Part shown: piece by piece, positions 1-7,139 of the stretch
Layout: every line of letters begins with the position of its first letter
Numbering within the stretch: position 1 is the stretch's first letter
Assembly: GCA_016302965.1 (NCBI GenBank)
Contig: JAEDMP010000038.1
Location: forward strand, 1 to 20,685
Reading direction: 5' to 3'
DNA: 20,685 nucleotides
Source of the DNA: Bacteroidaceae bacterium
GTDB taxonomy: Bacteria; Bacteroidota; Bacteroidia; Bacteroidales; Bacteroidaceae
The notes under the pieces: generated by a model
What the model saw: the letters and a program-made list of their open reading frames with translations, nothing else
The model's database searches: none
Told to the model about the DNA's origin: nothing
Program-made: the position numbers and the translations under genes

Positions 1-8
1 TAGCACTG

Positions 9-39
9 CAAAGGTAAGACATTTATTTGGTTTGTGCAA
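9..39 (-). promoter_or_regulatory. Bacteroidetes-type promoter reading leftwards out of the window
   Basis: Read on the minus strand, bases 16-9 spell TACCTTTG, a perfect match to the Bacteroidetes -7 consensus TAnnTTTG. A TTG lies at bases 39-37, separated by 20 bp, which is the usual spacing to the -33 element. Transcription would begin within the first few bases of the window and run off its left edge, so a minus-strand gene is expected just outside. This is the best complete two-part promoter in the window, but no transcript evidence is available. Confidence 0.6.
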
Positions 40-377
40 GGATTTTGAGGAAAAAATGTGCAAGGTGAGTGCAAAAAAGCAAGTTTAATTGTTTTTTTGC
101 CGAGCCGCAGCCATTTTTATTCAAAAAGTGTGGAAATGGAGGCGATTTTTAACAGATGTTGGGTGTTGGAGATACAAAATGCGGCATCTACAAATAATGC
201 AAGTGGAAGAGGCAGAACCTTTCTTTCTGAAATTAGTGAATGGCAATCCTTGTTTTAGTGAGGATGATATGATAAAGTCCATAAAAGGCAGAGTGACACG
301 CATTAATCTGTTTTGAAATCGGCTTCGTTTTTTGAAGCATTTTTCACGATTCTCCACTCATTCTTCGATTTTTGTTG
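40..377. other. AT-rich intergenic region, no supported gene
   Basis: This stretch between two divergent promoters is clearly more AT-rich than the coding sequence that follows. The only open frames are short; the most gene-like is a plus-strand frame of about 45 codons at 179-316, which has no recognisable motif and no promoter of its own. I see no tRNA, no long inverted repeat and no terminator. It may contain leader sequence or a decayed gene remnant, but nothing can be supported. Confidence 0.5.
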
Positions 378-385
378 TAACTTTG
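378..385 (+). promoter_or_regulatory. -7 box upstream of the SprT-like gene
   Basis: Bases 378-385 read TAACTTTG, matching the Bacteroidetes -7 consensus TAnnTTTG. They lie 26 bp before the ATG at 412, giving a short leader. No good TTG -33 element is found at the usual spacing. The position also argues against a start further upstream in the same frame, because that start would precede the promoter. Confidence 0.55.
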
Positions 386-411
386 CAGCCAATATTCCAA
401 CAGACCCGTTT

Positions 412-1095
412 ATGAAAGTGACTATCCCCTATATCCAGCAGAAATTTGACGAGTTCAACCGGCTGATGTTCGGTGGACAACTGCCTCGCATCCCCATCGA
501 ACTGAAGGATGTGAAGACCTATATCGGCGAATGCGTATCGCGAAAGAAACGCTTGCCCGACGGACGGATACAGCAGTATGATTTCCGCCTGCGTTTCAAC
601 ACCCGCTACGACCTTTCGGAAGCAGTGCTGGAAGACACCATCATCCACGAGATGATACACTACTACATCGGCTACCGGCAGCTGAAAGACCGTTCGTCAC
701 ACGGCCCTTTGTTCAAGCGAATCATGCAGGACATCAACACCAAGTATGGCCGTCATCTCACCATCACCCACAACAATTCAGCCGACGGGGCAGGACTGGT
801 CTGTGACACGAAGAAGCGATGGCATGTGGTGGCTATCGTTTCGTTCAAGAATGGGAAGACGGGCATCAAGGTGCTGCCCAGGATAGTCCAGCGGATTCTC
901 CACTACTACCGCTGTGTCGGTTCCAACCGGACGGTCGACTCCATCCGCCTGGTGATGACGGACAACTGTTTCTTCAACCAATATCCCAACTCCACTGCAC
1001 TGTATGTACACTACATAGACCGCCAGACGCTGGAACAGCACCTGCAGGGTGCTACTCAAATAGAGTGTGACGGCAAGACGGTGCTGTGCAGATAG
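412..1095 (+). CDS. SprT-like zinc metalloprotease domain protein
   Basis: This 227-residue protein belongs to the SprT-like family, the group that includes the SPRTN/Spartan-type proteases. The zinc-site motif HEMIH lies at residues 79-83, and the family's third metal ligand is probably His97 in the segment SSHGPLF. The N-terminal part (PYIQQKFDEFNRLMFGG) is the usual helix that starts the domain. I see no clear four-cysteine zinc ribbon; the C-terminal 90 residues carry isolated cysteines (about 131, 168, 186, 219) and look lineage-specific. The ATG at 412 is preferred over an in-frame TTG at 313 because a -7 promoter box sits between them. The 3' end overlaps the converging oxidoreductase gene by 40 bp. 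The substrate is unknown; bacterial SprT-like proteins are poorly characterised, and DNA-protein crosslink repair is only an analogy with the eukaryotic members. Confidence 0.85.
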   Translation: MKVTIPYIQQKFDEFNRLMFGGQLPRIPIELKDVKTYIGECVSRKKRLPDGRIQQYDFRLRFNTRYDLSEAVLEDTIIHEMIHYYIGYRQLKDRSSHGPLFKRIMQDINTKYGRHLTITHNNSADGAGLVCDTKKRWHVVAIVSFKNGKTGIKVLPRIVQRILHYYRCVGSNRTVDSIRLVMTDNCFFNQYPNSTALYVHYIDRQTLEQHLQGATQIECDGKTVLCR

Positions 1096-2645
1096 TCATG
1101 GCACATCTCTGCACAACGCTCCCCGTCGATGGCGGCACTCACGATACCACCCGCATAGCCTGCACCCTCGCCGCAAGGGAAGAGTCCCTGCACCCGCACG
1201 TGCATCAGCGTTGCGGAATCTCTGACGATGCGCACAGGGGATGAGGTACGGGTCTCCACGCCAATCATCGTGGCCTCGTTGGTGAGGAATCCGTGGCTGC
1301 TCTTGCCAAACTGCAGGAATCCCTTCTGCAGCCTTTGGCTCACGACCTCGGGCAACCAGAAATGGAGGGGGGAGGAGACGAGTCCCGGAGCATACGAACT
1401 CTTGGGCAGGTCGTAGCTGAGACGCTTGTTCACAAAGTCGGCCATGCGCTGGGCGGGTGCCTGCTGCTTCATACCTCCCTGCAGCCAGCAGTCGCGTTCC
1501 ACCTTCGCCTGCCATTCCATCACCCTCAGGGGGCTGTCGCCCTCGATGTCTTCGGCACGTGTCTCCACCACCATACCACTGTTCGACCATTGTCCAGCCC
1601 GGTTGCTGGGACTCATGCCATTGACCACCACCTGCTCATTGCCCGTGGCGGCGGGGATGACGAAGCCTCCGGGACACATGCAGAAAGAGTAGACCCCTCG
1701 ACCATCCACCTGGGTCACAAACGAATATTCGGCAGCAGGCAGATACTTGCCCCGGCCCTGTTTGTTGTGGTATTGAAGCTGGTCGATGAGCATCGAGGGG
1801 TGTTCAAGACGTACACCCACGGCAATACCCTTGGCCTCAATCTCCACCTTGGACTCATGCAGAAGGCGATAGACATCGCGTGCGGAATGACCGGTAGCCA
1901 GAATGACGGGACCGCGATAGATGCGCTCCTCGCCCGTGTCGAGCCGCACTGCCTCGACACCTACCACATGGTCGTCCTCCAGAAGGAGGCGGGTCATCTT
2001 GGTCTGGTGATATACCGCCCCACCCTGCCGGATGATGGTCAGACGCATGGCCTCGATGACAGCAGGCAGCTTGTCGGTGCCGATATGGGGATGGGCATCG
2101 ACGAGGATGTCGGTAGAGGCCCCGTGCTGGCAGAAGATGGAGAGGATGCGGTTGATATTGCCCCTTTTCTTGCTCCGGGTATAGAGTTTTCCGTCGGAAT
2201 AGGCACCAGCCCCTCCCTCACCGAAACAATAGTTGCTCTCGCCATCCACCCGCTGCTGCCGGGTAATCAGTGCGAGGTCCTTCTTCCGTTCTCTCACATC
2301 CTTGCCTCGCTCGAGTACGATGGGCCGCAGGCCGAGTTCTATCAGTCGGAGTGCCGCAAAAAGGCCACCGGGTCCCTCACCCACAACAACCACGGGTTTC
2401 CCTTCCGACACATCGGGGTAATCGATGGGAGTGAAGGGCGCATCCTGTGGGGTCTCGTTCACATAGACCCTTACCATCAGGTTGACGAAGATGGTGCGCT
2501 GACGGGCATCGATGCTCCTGCGCAACACACGGATGGCGGTAATGGTTCGCTGGTCGATAGCGAGTTCCTGTGCCACAGCCGCCTTGATGGAGGCTGTAGA
2601 GGCTGCCACCTGTGGCAATACTCTCAACTGAATATCTTTGTTCAT
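1056..2645 (-). CDS. FAD-dependent oxidoreductase (NAD(P)/FAD-dependent family)
   Basis: This 529-residue protein has a short N-terminal domain (about 1-75), as in many bacterial 'uncharacterised FAD-dependent dehydrogenase' proteins, followed by a Rossmann dinucleotide-binding motif GEGPGG at residues 89-94. Further family signatures are FGEGGAGAYSDGKL (141-154), ILATGHSARD (248-257), CMCPGG (322-327) and the C-terminal FAD-contacting segment FPCGEGAGYAGG (489-500). It should bind FAD in the cytoplasm; its substrate is not known. The ATG at 2645 is chosen because it leaves a 26-bp gap to the upstream kinase gene, whereas the in-frame ATG at 2705 would overlap that gene by 34 bp. It is the last gene of the five-gene minus-strand run, and its stop codon lies inside the 3' end of the converging SprT-like gene. 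Confidence 0.85.
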   Translation of the reverse strand: MNKDIQLRVLPQVAASTASIKAAVAQELAIDQRTITAIRVLRRSIDARQRTIFVNLMVRVYVNETPQDAPFTPIDYPDVSEGKPVVVVGEGPGGLFAALRLIELGLRPIVLERGKDVRERKKDLALITRQQRVDGESNYCFGEGGAGAYSDGKLYTRSKKRGNINRILSIFCQHGASTDILVDAHPHIGTDKLPAVIEAMRLTIIRQGGAVYHQTKMTRLLLEDDHVVGVEAVRLDTGEERIYRGPVILATGHSARDVYRLLHESKVEIEAKGIAVGVRLEHPSMLIDQLQYHNKQGRGKYLPAAEYSFVTQVDGRGVYSFCMCPGGFVIPAATGNEQVVVNGMSPSNRAGQWSNSGMVVETRAEDIEGDSPLRVMEWQAKVERDCWLQGGMKQQAPAQRMADFVNKRLSYDLPKSSYAPGLVSSPLHFWLPEVVSQRLQKGFLQFGKSSHGFLTNEATMIGVETRTSSPVRIVRDSATLMHVRVQGLFPCGEGAGYAGGIVSAAIDGERCAEMCHDYLHSTVLPSHSI

Positions 2646-2671
2646 GCTTTTCTGTTTGTCTATTTCATCTC

Positions 2672-4165
2672 TTATCCGATGGTATGGAGCAGTCGTTCCT
2701 TCCATAAAGCGTAGGCCTGCAGATAGGCATCACGCGGTTTGGAGGGTTCGATGACCTGCAATTTGTCGAGTGTGGCGAAGGCCTCCTCATTGTTGCAATA
2801 GATACCGGCTCCAATACCGGCACCCTTGGCTGCACCCACACTGCCGTCGGTGTCGTAGAGTTCGATGCTGGCTCCGCTCACATGGGCGAGCGTGTCCCTG
2901 AAAATCTCGCTGAGGAACATGTTGGCCTTTCCGGCATGAATCTTCCGGACATCCATACCCATGGCAGACATGATCTCCATGCCATAGCAGAAACTGAAGA
3001 CGATGCCCTCCTGGGCGGCACGGAGCAGATGTGCCTTGCCGTGTTTGTTGAAGTTGATGCCGTGGAAGGAGCAGCCGGGTTCCTGGTTCTCCAGCACGCG
3101 CTCGGCTCCGTTGCCGAAGGGGATGATGCTGATGCCTTCGCTGCCCACAGGGGCTGTTGCCGCCAGTTCGTTGATGGCTGCATAACCGATGCCCTCGGGA
3201 GCCACCACCCGGCGCATCCAGGCATTCAGAATGCCCGTACCGTTGATGCACAGCAGTACACCGAGGCGGGTTTCATCGGCCGTATGGTTGACGTGGGCGA
3301 AGGTGTTGACACGGCTCTTGGGGTCATAGTTCACCTCACCAAGCACACCATAGACCACACCCGACGTACCGGCTGTAGAGGCAATTTCTCCGGGATTGAA
3401 CACATTGAGGCTCAGGGCATTGTTGGGCTGGTCGCCGGCACGGTAGGTGATGGGGGTTCCCACGGCCAGTCCGGTCTCTTCGGCAGCCTTTGCCGTCACC
3501 TTACCCTGTGCGCCGAAGGTGGGCACGATGGTGGAGAGCACCGAGCGGTCGAAGCCGAAATAGTCGAGCAGGAAGTCGGCGGGCTGGTTCTCCTTGAAGT
3601 CCCAGAACATGCCCTCGCTGAGTCCACCCACGGTGGTGCAGGCTTCGCCACTGAGGCGCATGGCGATATAGTCGCCGGGCAGCATCACCTTGTCGATTTG
3701 TCCGAACAGTTCGGGCTCATGTTCCTTCACCCATGCCAGCTTGGCGGCGGTGAAGTTGCCGGGCGAGTTGAGCAGGTGTTGCAGACAGTGCTCCTTGCCC
3801 AGGTCGTTGAAGGCCCGTTCGCCATAGGGAACGGCACGCGAGTCGCACCAGATGATGGAGGGGCGCAAAGCCTGCTGCTGCTTGTCGACACACACCAGTC
3901 CGTGCATCTGATAGGAGATACCGATGGCCTTGATGTCGTCTCCTGTGGCACCTGCCTCCTGCATAATCTTTCGGATGCTCAGTTTGGCGTTGGTCCACCA
4001 CATCTCGGGGTCCTGCTCGGCCCAACCGGCCTTGAGGGCGATGATAGGTGCTTCCGACTCTGGGAAGAAGGCAGTTGCCTCACACTTGCCTGTTTCGACA
4101 TTCACCAAAGAGGCCTTCACGGAGCTGCTGCCCACATCGAGACCCAACAAGAATTCTTTTTTCAT
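2672..4165 (-). CDS. xylB: Xylulokinase-type FGGY carbohydrate kinase
   Basis: This 497-residue protein has the full length and two-domain layout of FGGY sugar kinases. The N-terminal phosphate-binding segment GLDVGSSSVKASLV (8-21) contains Asp10, and YQMHGL (85-90) and WCDSR (106-110) are typical of the xylulokinase branch. Asp245 in AGDQPNNA matches the catalytic base, followed by the ATP-site segment STAGTSGVVYG (263-273). It would phosphorylate D-xylulose to xylulose 5-phosphate for the pentose phosphate pathway. No xylose isomerase or xylose transporter gene is next to it, which is unlike a classical xyl operon, so another ketose or pentitol remains possible. The gene lies 40 bp after the DUF486 gene and 26 bp before the oxidoreductase gene, and is presumably co-transcribed with both. 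Confidence 0.85.
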   Translation of the reverse strand: MKKEFLLGLDVGSSSVKASLVNVETGKCEATAFFPESEAPIIALKAGWAEQDPEMWWTNAKLSIRKIMQEAGATGDDIKAIGISYQMHGLVCVDKQQQALRPSIIWCDSRAVPYGERAFNDLGKEHCLQHLLNSPGNFTAAKLAWVKEHEPELFGQIDKVMLPGDYIAMRLSGEACTTVGGLSEGMFWDFKENQPADFLLDYFGFDRSVLSTIVPTFGAQGKVTAKAAEETGLAVGTPITYRAGDQPNNALSLNVFNPGEIASTAGTSGVVYGVLGEVNYDPKSRVNTFAHVNHTADETRLGVLLCINGTGILNAWMRRVVAPEGIGYAAINELAATAPVGSEGISIIPFGNGAERVLENQEPGCSFHGINFNKHGKAHLLRAAQEGIVFSFCYGMEIMSAMGMDVRKIHAGKANMFLSEIFRDTLAHVSGASIELYDTDGSVGAAKGAGIGAGIYCNNEEAFATLDKLQVIEPSKPRDAYLQAYALWKERLLHTIG

Positions 4166-4205
4166 AATAATTTCTTTTCGTTGATTAAGTAAGTTATTTT
4201 TAGGG

Positions 4206-4574
4206 TTATTTCATAAACACCAGATAAACGGCGCAGATAATCAGGAAGAAGGCGAGCACGTGGTTCCAATGGATGGTCTGGTTCTGGAACAGGATATTCG
4301 CCACGATGGCAAACACACCGAGGCTGATGCACTCCTGTATCACCTTCAGTTGCACCAGATTGAAGGGGCCACCGTTGCCCTCAAAGCCCAAGCGGTTGGC
4401 CGGCACCTGACAACAGTATTCCAGAAAGGCGATGCCCCAGGAAAAGAGAATCACGAAGAAGAGGGGCCAGTTGTTGGAGACACCTGACTGCTGCAGTTTC
4501 AGATGGCCATACCAGGCCAAAGTCATAAAGATATTGCTCAGTACGAGCAGAAGGATGGAATAGAGTCCGTTCAT
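4206..4574 (-). CDS. DUF486 / DMT-superfamily small membrane protein
   Basis: This 122-residue protein has four predicted transmembrane segments, at about 4-23, 36-55, 85-102 and 105-121. Its loop EYCCQVPANRLGFEGNGGPF is characteristic of the DUF486 family, placed among drug/metabolite-transporter-like proteins. The length matches the family, and members of this size are expected to act as oligomers in the inner membrane. The substrate is unknown. The start overlaps the stop of the preceding ATPase gene in an ATGA arrangement at 4571-4574, so the two are likely translationally coupled. Its place between two sugar-kinase-like genes makes a small-metabolite role conceivable, but that is inference. 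Confidence 0.8.
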   Translation of the reverse strand: MNGLYSILLLVLSNIFMTLAWYGHLKLQQSGVSNNWPLFFVILFSWGIAFLEYCCQVPANRLGFEGNGGPFNLVQLKVIQECISLGVFAIVANILFQNQTIHWNHVLAFFLIICAVYLVFMK

Positions 4575-5497
4575 AAGGATGTTGAAGGTGAAGATTGGGA
4601 TGAATGATAGCCGATGAGTCCCTCCATGGGACTGCCCATGACATGACCCAGGCGCATGCCTTCCAGGGCCGCCGCTGCTGCGAGTTGCCGCTGGTAGTGG
4701 AATCCCACGCTACCCATGACATGCAGTTCGGGCGACGCAGGCAGGGCTTCCTTCAGACGGGGGTCGTCATAATAGGGCTGGATATTCTTCCGGATAAACT
4801 GGCGGAAATGGTCGATGACCAGTGCTTCCACCTGCTGCAGATGGAGATGCCGGTGGATGAACGGGGAGAGGCTGGCGAGAAAACGGTTGGCAAGGGGTTC
4901 CCGGTAAACGCGCTGGATAATTGCGTCCAGCGAGAGTCCCGTCTCGGTCACAAATTCCTGACGCAGTTCGTCGGGCAGTTGGCCTTTGAACAGGGCATTC
5001 AGGAAACGGATGCCCAAGACCGCCCCACTGCCCTCATCTCCAAGGATATAGCCCAGTGCAGGTGTGTTGGCCACTATCCTCTGTCCGTCATAGAGACAGG
5101 AGTTCGCTCCCGTTCCGAGGATGCAGGCGATACCTCTGCTGTGCTGGCAAAGGGCTCTGGCAGCCCCGACAAGGTCGCTCTCCACCGTGATGTCTGCCTC
5201 TGTTCCCAGCAGGCGCCGGAGGGGCTGTTCCACCCGATGCTTGGCAGCCGGGGTAGCACCACTGCCATAGAACCAAAGGGTCTGCGGCCGTGCGGTCTGC
5301 AACTGCCTGAGGTGGGGTGTTACTTCCTGTTCGAGCATGGCGGCAATCTCCTCTTCCGACTGGTGACAGGGGTTGATGCCTTGCGTTGAAAAGCGGTGGC
5401 AGTCGCCACCGCTTTCCAATAGGCACCAGTCTGTCTTGGTACTACCGCTATCAGCTATCAGCTTGATGGTATCCATGAGATGGTGTTCAATGGTCAT
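4571..5497 (-). CDS. BadF/BadG/BcrA/BcrD ATPase family protein, N-acetylglucosamine-kinase-like
   Basis: This 308-residue protein belongs to the ASKHA fold. The phosphate-1 motif DSGSTKTDW is at residues 16-24, the phosphate-2/adenosine region ILGTGANS at 126-133, and the family motif LGYILGDEGSG at 148-158. Homologues in this branch include eukaryotic-type N-acetylglucosamine kinases, so phosphorylation of a hexosamine or related sugar, possibly from cell-wall turnover, is the most reasonable guess. A second in-frame ATG at 5476 (residue 8) would place the N terminus close to the usual start of this family and is a fair alternative. The gene begins 16 bp after the DUF4301 gene and overlaps the next gene by 4 bp, firmly placing it inside the operon. 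Confidence 0.8.
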   Translation of the reverse strand: MTIEHHLMDTIKLIADSGSTKTDWCLLESGGDCHRFSTQGINPCHQSEEEIAAMLEQEVTPHLRQLQTARPQTLWFYGSGATPAAKHRVEQPLRRLLGTEADITVESDLVGAARALCQHSRGIACILGTGANSCLYDGQRIVANTPALGYILGDEGSGAVLGIRFLNALFKGQLPDELRQEFVTETGLSLDAIIQRVYREPLANRFLASLSPFIHRHLHLQQVEALVIDHFRQFIRKNIQPYYDDPRLKEALPASPELHVMGSVGFHYQRQLAAAAALEGMRLGHVMGSPMEGLIGYHSSQSSPSTSL

Positions 5498-5513
5498 TCA
5501 CATGTACAGTTGA

Positions 5514-7031
5514 TTATTGGTGTTGTTCACGCAGCAGGTCGTTGACCGTCTTCACGGGATTGAAGGTGGAGAGGGGCACCTCTACGAACACCGTGTTCCA
5601 GTCGCTCATGGCACCATTCCACAGACCGGGCAACTCCAGCGCCTTGAGTTCCTTGCCGTTCTTGCTCTTGCTGGAGATGAAGCCCGTAGCCTTGTCGACA
5701 AAGTCGGGCAGGTTGAAGGCGTTGCCCTGGTAGTCCTTGACGGCGCAAACAAGGTCGACGGGATTGAAGTGGGTTCCGTTGGTGAACATCTCCATATATT
5801 CCTTGTTCGACTTGTCTATCTGGCTGCTCTCGAGAATCTGCAGGCTCACGGTGCCATCGGCATTGTAGGTGAGGAACGGACCACCACCAGGTTCGCCCAC
5901 ATTCTTCACCACGCCGCAGACGCGCATCGGGCGGTTGAGCTTCTTGCGCAGATAGATGACGAGGTCGGCATCCTCCAGGTTCTTGATGTCGTGGTTGCGG
6001 CAGCAGAGGTCTTGCTGCACAAAGCGGATCATCTCTTCGAGCAGGTCGTGGTTGTAGCAGCCCGAATCGAGCACCCTCAGATAGTCGAACGCTTTCTGCT
6101 GCAGCGTGACGAGCACACCGGCAATCACCTGTTTGTATTCCACGGTATCAGCCTTCAGACGGTCGGGCACCACATTGTCGATATTCTTGATGAAGATCAC
6201 ATCCGAATCAATCTTGTTCAGGTTCTGGATGAGTGCGCCATGACCACCGGGGCGGAAGAGCAGACGGCCCTTGTCATCACGGAAGGGGGTGTTGTCGGGA
6301 TTGGCGGCCACGGTATCGGTATCGGGCTGCTGCTCCGAGAAGCTCACCTCATATTTCACGCCGAACTTCTTCTCATAGTAAGCCACTTTCTCTGCAACCT
6401 TCTGCTTGAAGAGCTCGCGGTGCTCATGGCTCACCGTGAAGTGGATAGCCACCTTGCCGTCGGTAGCGGCATAGAGGGCTCCCTCGACGAGATGCTCTTC
6501 GAGCGGAGTGCGGGGACCTTCGGGATACTGGTGGAAAAGCAGCAGACCCTTGGGCAGTTGGCCATAGTTGAGTCCTTTGGCTTCGAGCATATTGGCTGCT
6601 ACCTCTTTATATTTGCCTTCCTTCAGCAGGGTCTCAATCCCGGCACCCTCATTCTTGAGACAAACGGCATCCAACTCATCGTAGAAGGCAAAGTTCCGGA
6701 TCTGGTCAAAGTATTTCTTCTCGAAGTCGGTGGTGGGCACATCATAGTCGGCCGACACAAACGAGAACACATCCTTGAACATACGGGAGGCGGCACCCGA
6801 GGCAGGCACGAACTTCACGATGCCTTTGCCCTGGGCCTTATATTGGTTCCAGGCTTCCTCGTAGGCCTGACGCTGCTGGGCATCGGGCGCCATGATGCCC
6901 TTGCCGATGGCGGCAGGTGCTTCGAGGCGAAGGAACGGGAATCCTTCCTTGAATTGTTCCAACTGGGAGAGCAGTTGCTCTTCGCTAATTCCTTTCTCTG
7001 AAATTTGTTTGAGATCTTCTTGTGATAACAT
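5514..7031 (-). CDS. DUF4301 family protein, possible UDPGP-like nucleotidyltransferase
   Basis: This 505-residue protein matches what is known as DUF4301, a family found mainly in Bacteroidetes. No function is established. The segment FVPASGAASRM (74-84) resembles the glycine-rich nucleotide-binding loop of sugar-nucleotide pyrophosphorylases. KGLLLFHQYP and TPLEEHLVEG (about 161-184), FTVSHEH (198-204) and RPGGHGAL followed by FIKNIDNV (260-287) recall the later UDPGP-family motifs, where an N-D-N or similar triad binds the sugar nucleotide. I therefore suspect a uridylyltransferase-like fold, as inference only. The ATG at 7031 is preferred to the one at 7103 because a minus-strand promoter box at 7061-7068 lies between them. 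It is the first gene of the operon and is divergent from the Rel gene. Confidence 0.75.
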   Translation of the reverse strand: MLSQEDLKQISEKGISEEQLLSQLEQFKEGFPFLRLEAPAAIGKGIMAPDAQQRQAYEEAWNQYKAQGKGIVKFVPASGAASRMFKDVFSFVSADYDVPTTDFEKKYFDQIRNFAFYDELDAVCLKNEGAGIETLLKEGKYKEVAANMLEAKGLNYGQLPKGLLLFHQYPEGPRTPLEEHLVEGALYAATDGKVAIHFTVSHEHRELFKQKVAEKVAYYEKKFGVKYEVSFSEQQPDTDTVAANPDNTPFRDDKGRLLFRPGGHGALIQNLNKIDSDVIFIKNIDNVVPDRLKADTVEYKQVIAGVLVTLQQKAFDYLRVLDSGCYNHDLLEEMIRFVQQDLCCRNHDIKNLEDADLVIYLRKKLNRPMRVCGVVKNVGEPGGGPFLTYNADGTVSLQILESSQIDKSNKEYMEMFTNGTHFNPVDLVCAVKDYQGNAFNLPDFVDKATGFISSKSKNGKELKALELPGLWNGAMSDWNTVFVEVPLSTFNPVKTVNDLLREQHQ

Positions 7032-7060
7032 AATCGTGGTATTTTGAGGTTTTTGCTCCA

Positions 7061-7088
7061 CAAATGTACAACTTTCTTTTGAAACAAA
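7061..7088 (-). promoter_or_regulatory. Promoter of the DUF4301-to-oxidoreductase operon
   Basis: On the minus strand, bases 7068-7061 spell TACATTTG, a perfect -7 consensus. A TTTG at 7088-7085 could serve as the -33 element, although the 16-bp gap is shorter than the usual 19-21 bp. The leader to the ATG at 7031 would be about 25 nt. No other such box is visible in the short gaps of the downstream operon. Confidence 0.55.
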
Positions 7089-7111
7089 GCGCATTATTTC
7101 CATAAAAATCG

Positions 7112-7119
7112 TATCTTTG
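7112..7119 (+). promoter_or_regulatory. -7 box of the Rel gene
   Basis: Bases 7112-7119 read TATCTTTG, matching TAnnTTTG, 20 bp before the ATG at 7140. The leader would be only about 15 nt. There is no clear TTG at -33. The box lies back to back with the minus-strand promoter of the DUF4301 operon, so the two divergent units share one roughly 100-bp control region. Confidence 0.55.
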
Positions 7120-7139
7120 CAGCAAAATATCGCAAAAAC

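Noticed and set aside
179..316. Plus-strand open frame of about 45 codons before the SprT-like gene
   Set aside because: It has no recognisable motif and no promoter, lies in AT-rich sequence and could be chance; it may be a gene remnant but cannot be supported.
1293..2714. Long plus-strand open frame opposite the FAD oxidoreductase
   Set aside because: The minus-strand protein has complete family motifs. The antisense frame is open because of GC-rich codon use and shows no domain.
2882..4192. 436-codon plus-strand open frame opposite xylulokinase
   Set aside because: It is rich in Gly, His and Val in the way typical of antisense readings; xylulokinase motifs on the minus strand are full and in order.
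5517..7001. 494-codon plus-strand open frame opposite DUF4301
   Set aside because: It is a leucine/valine/histidine-rich antisense reading without motifs; the operon context supports the minus-strand gene.
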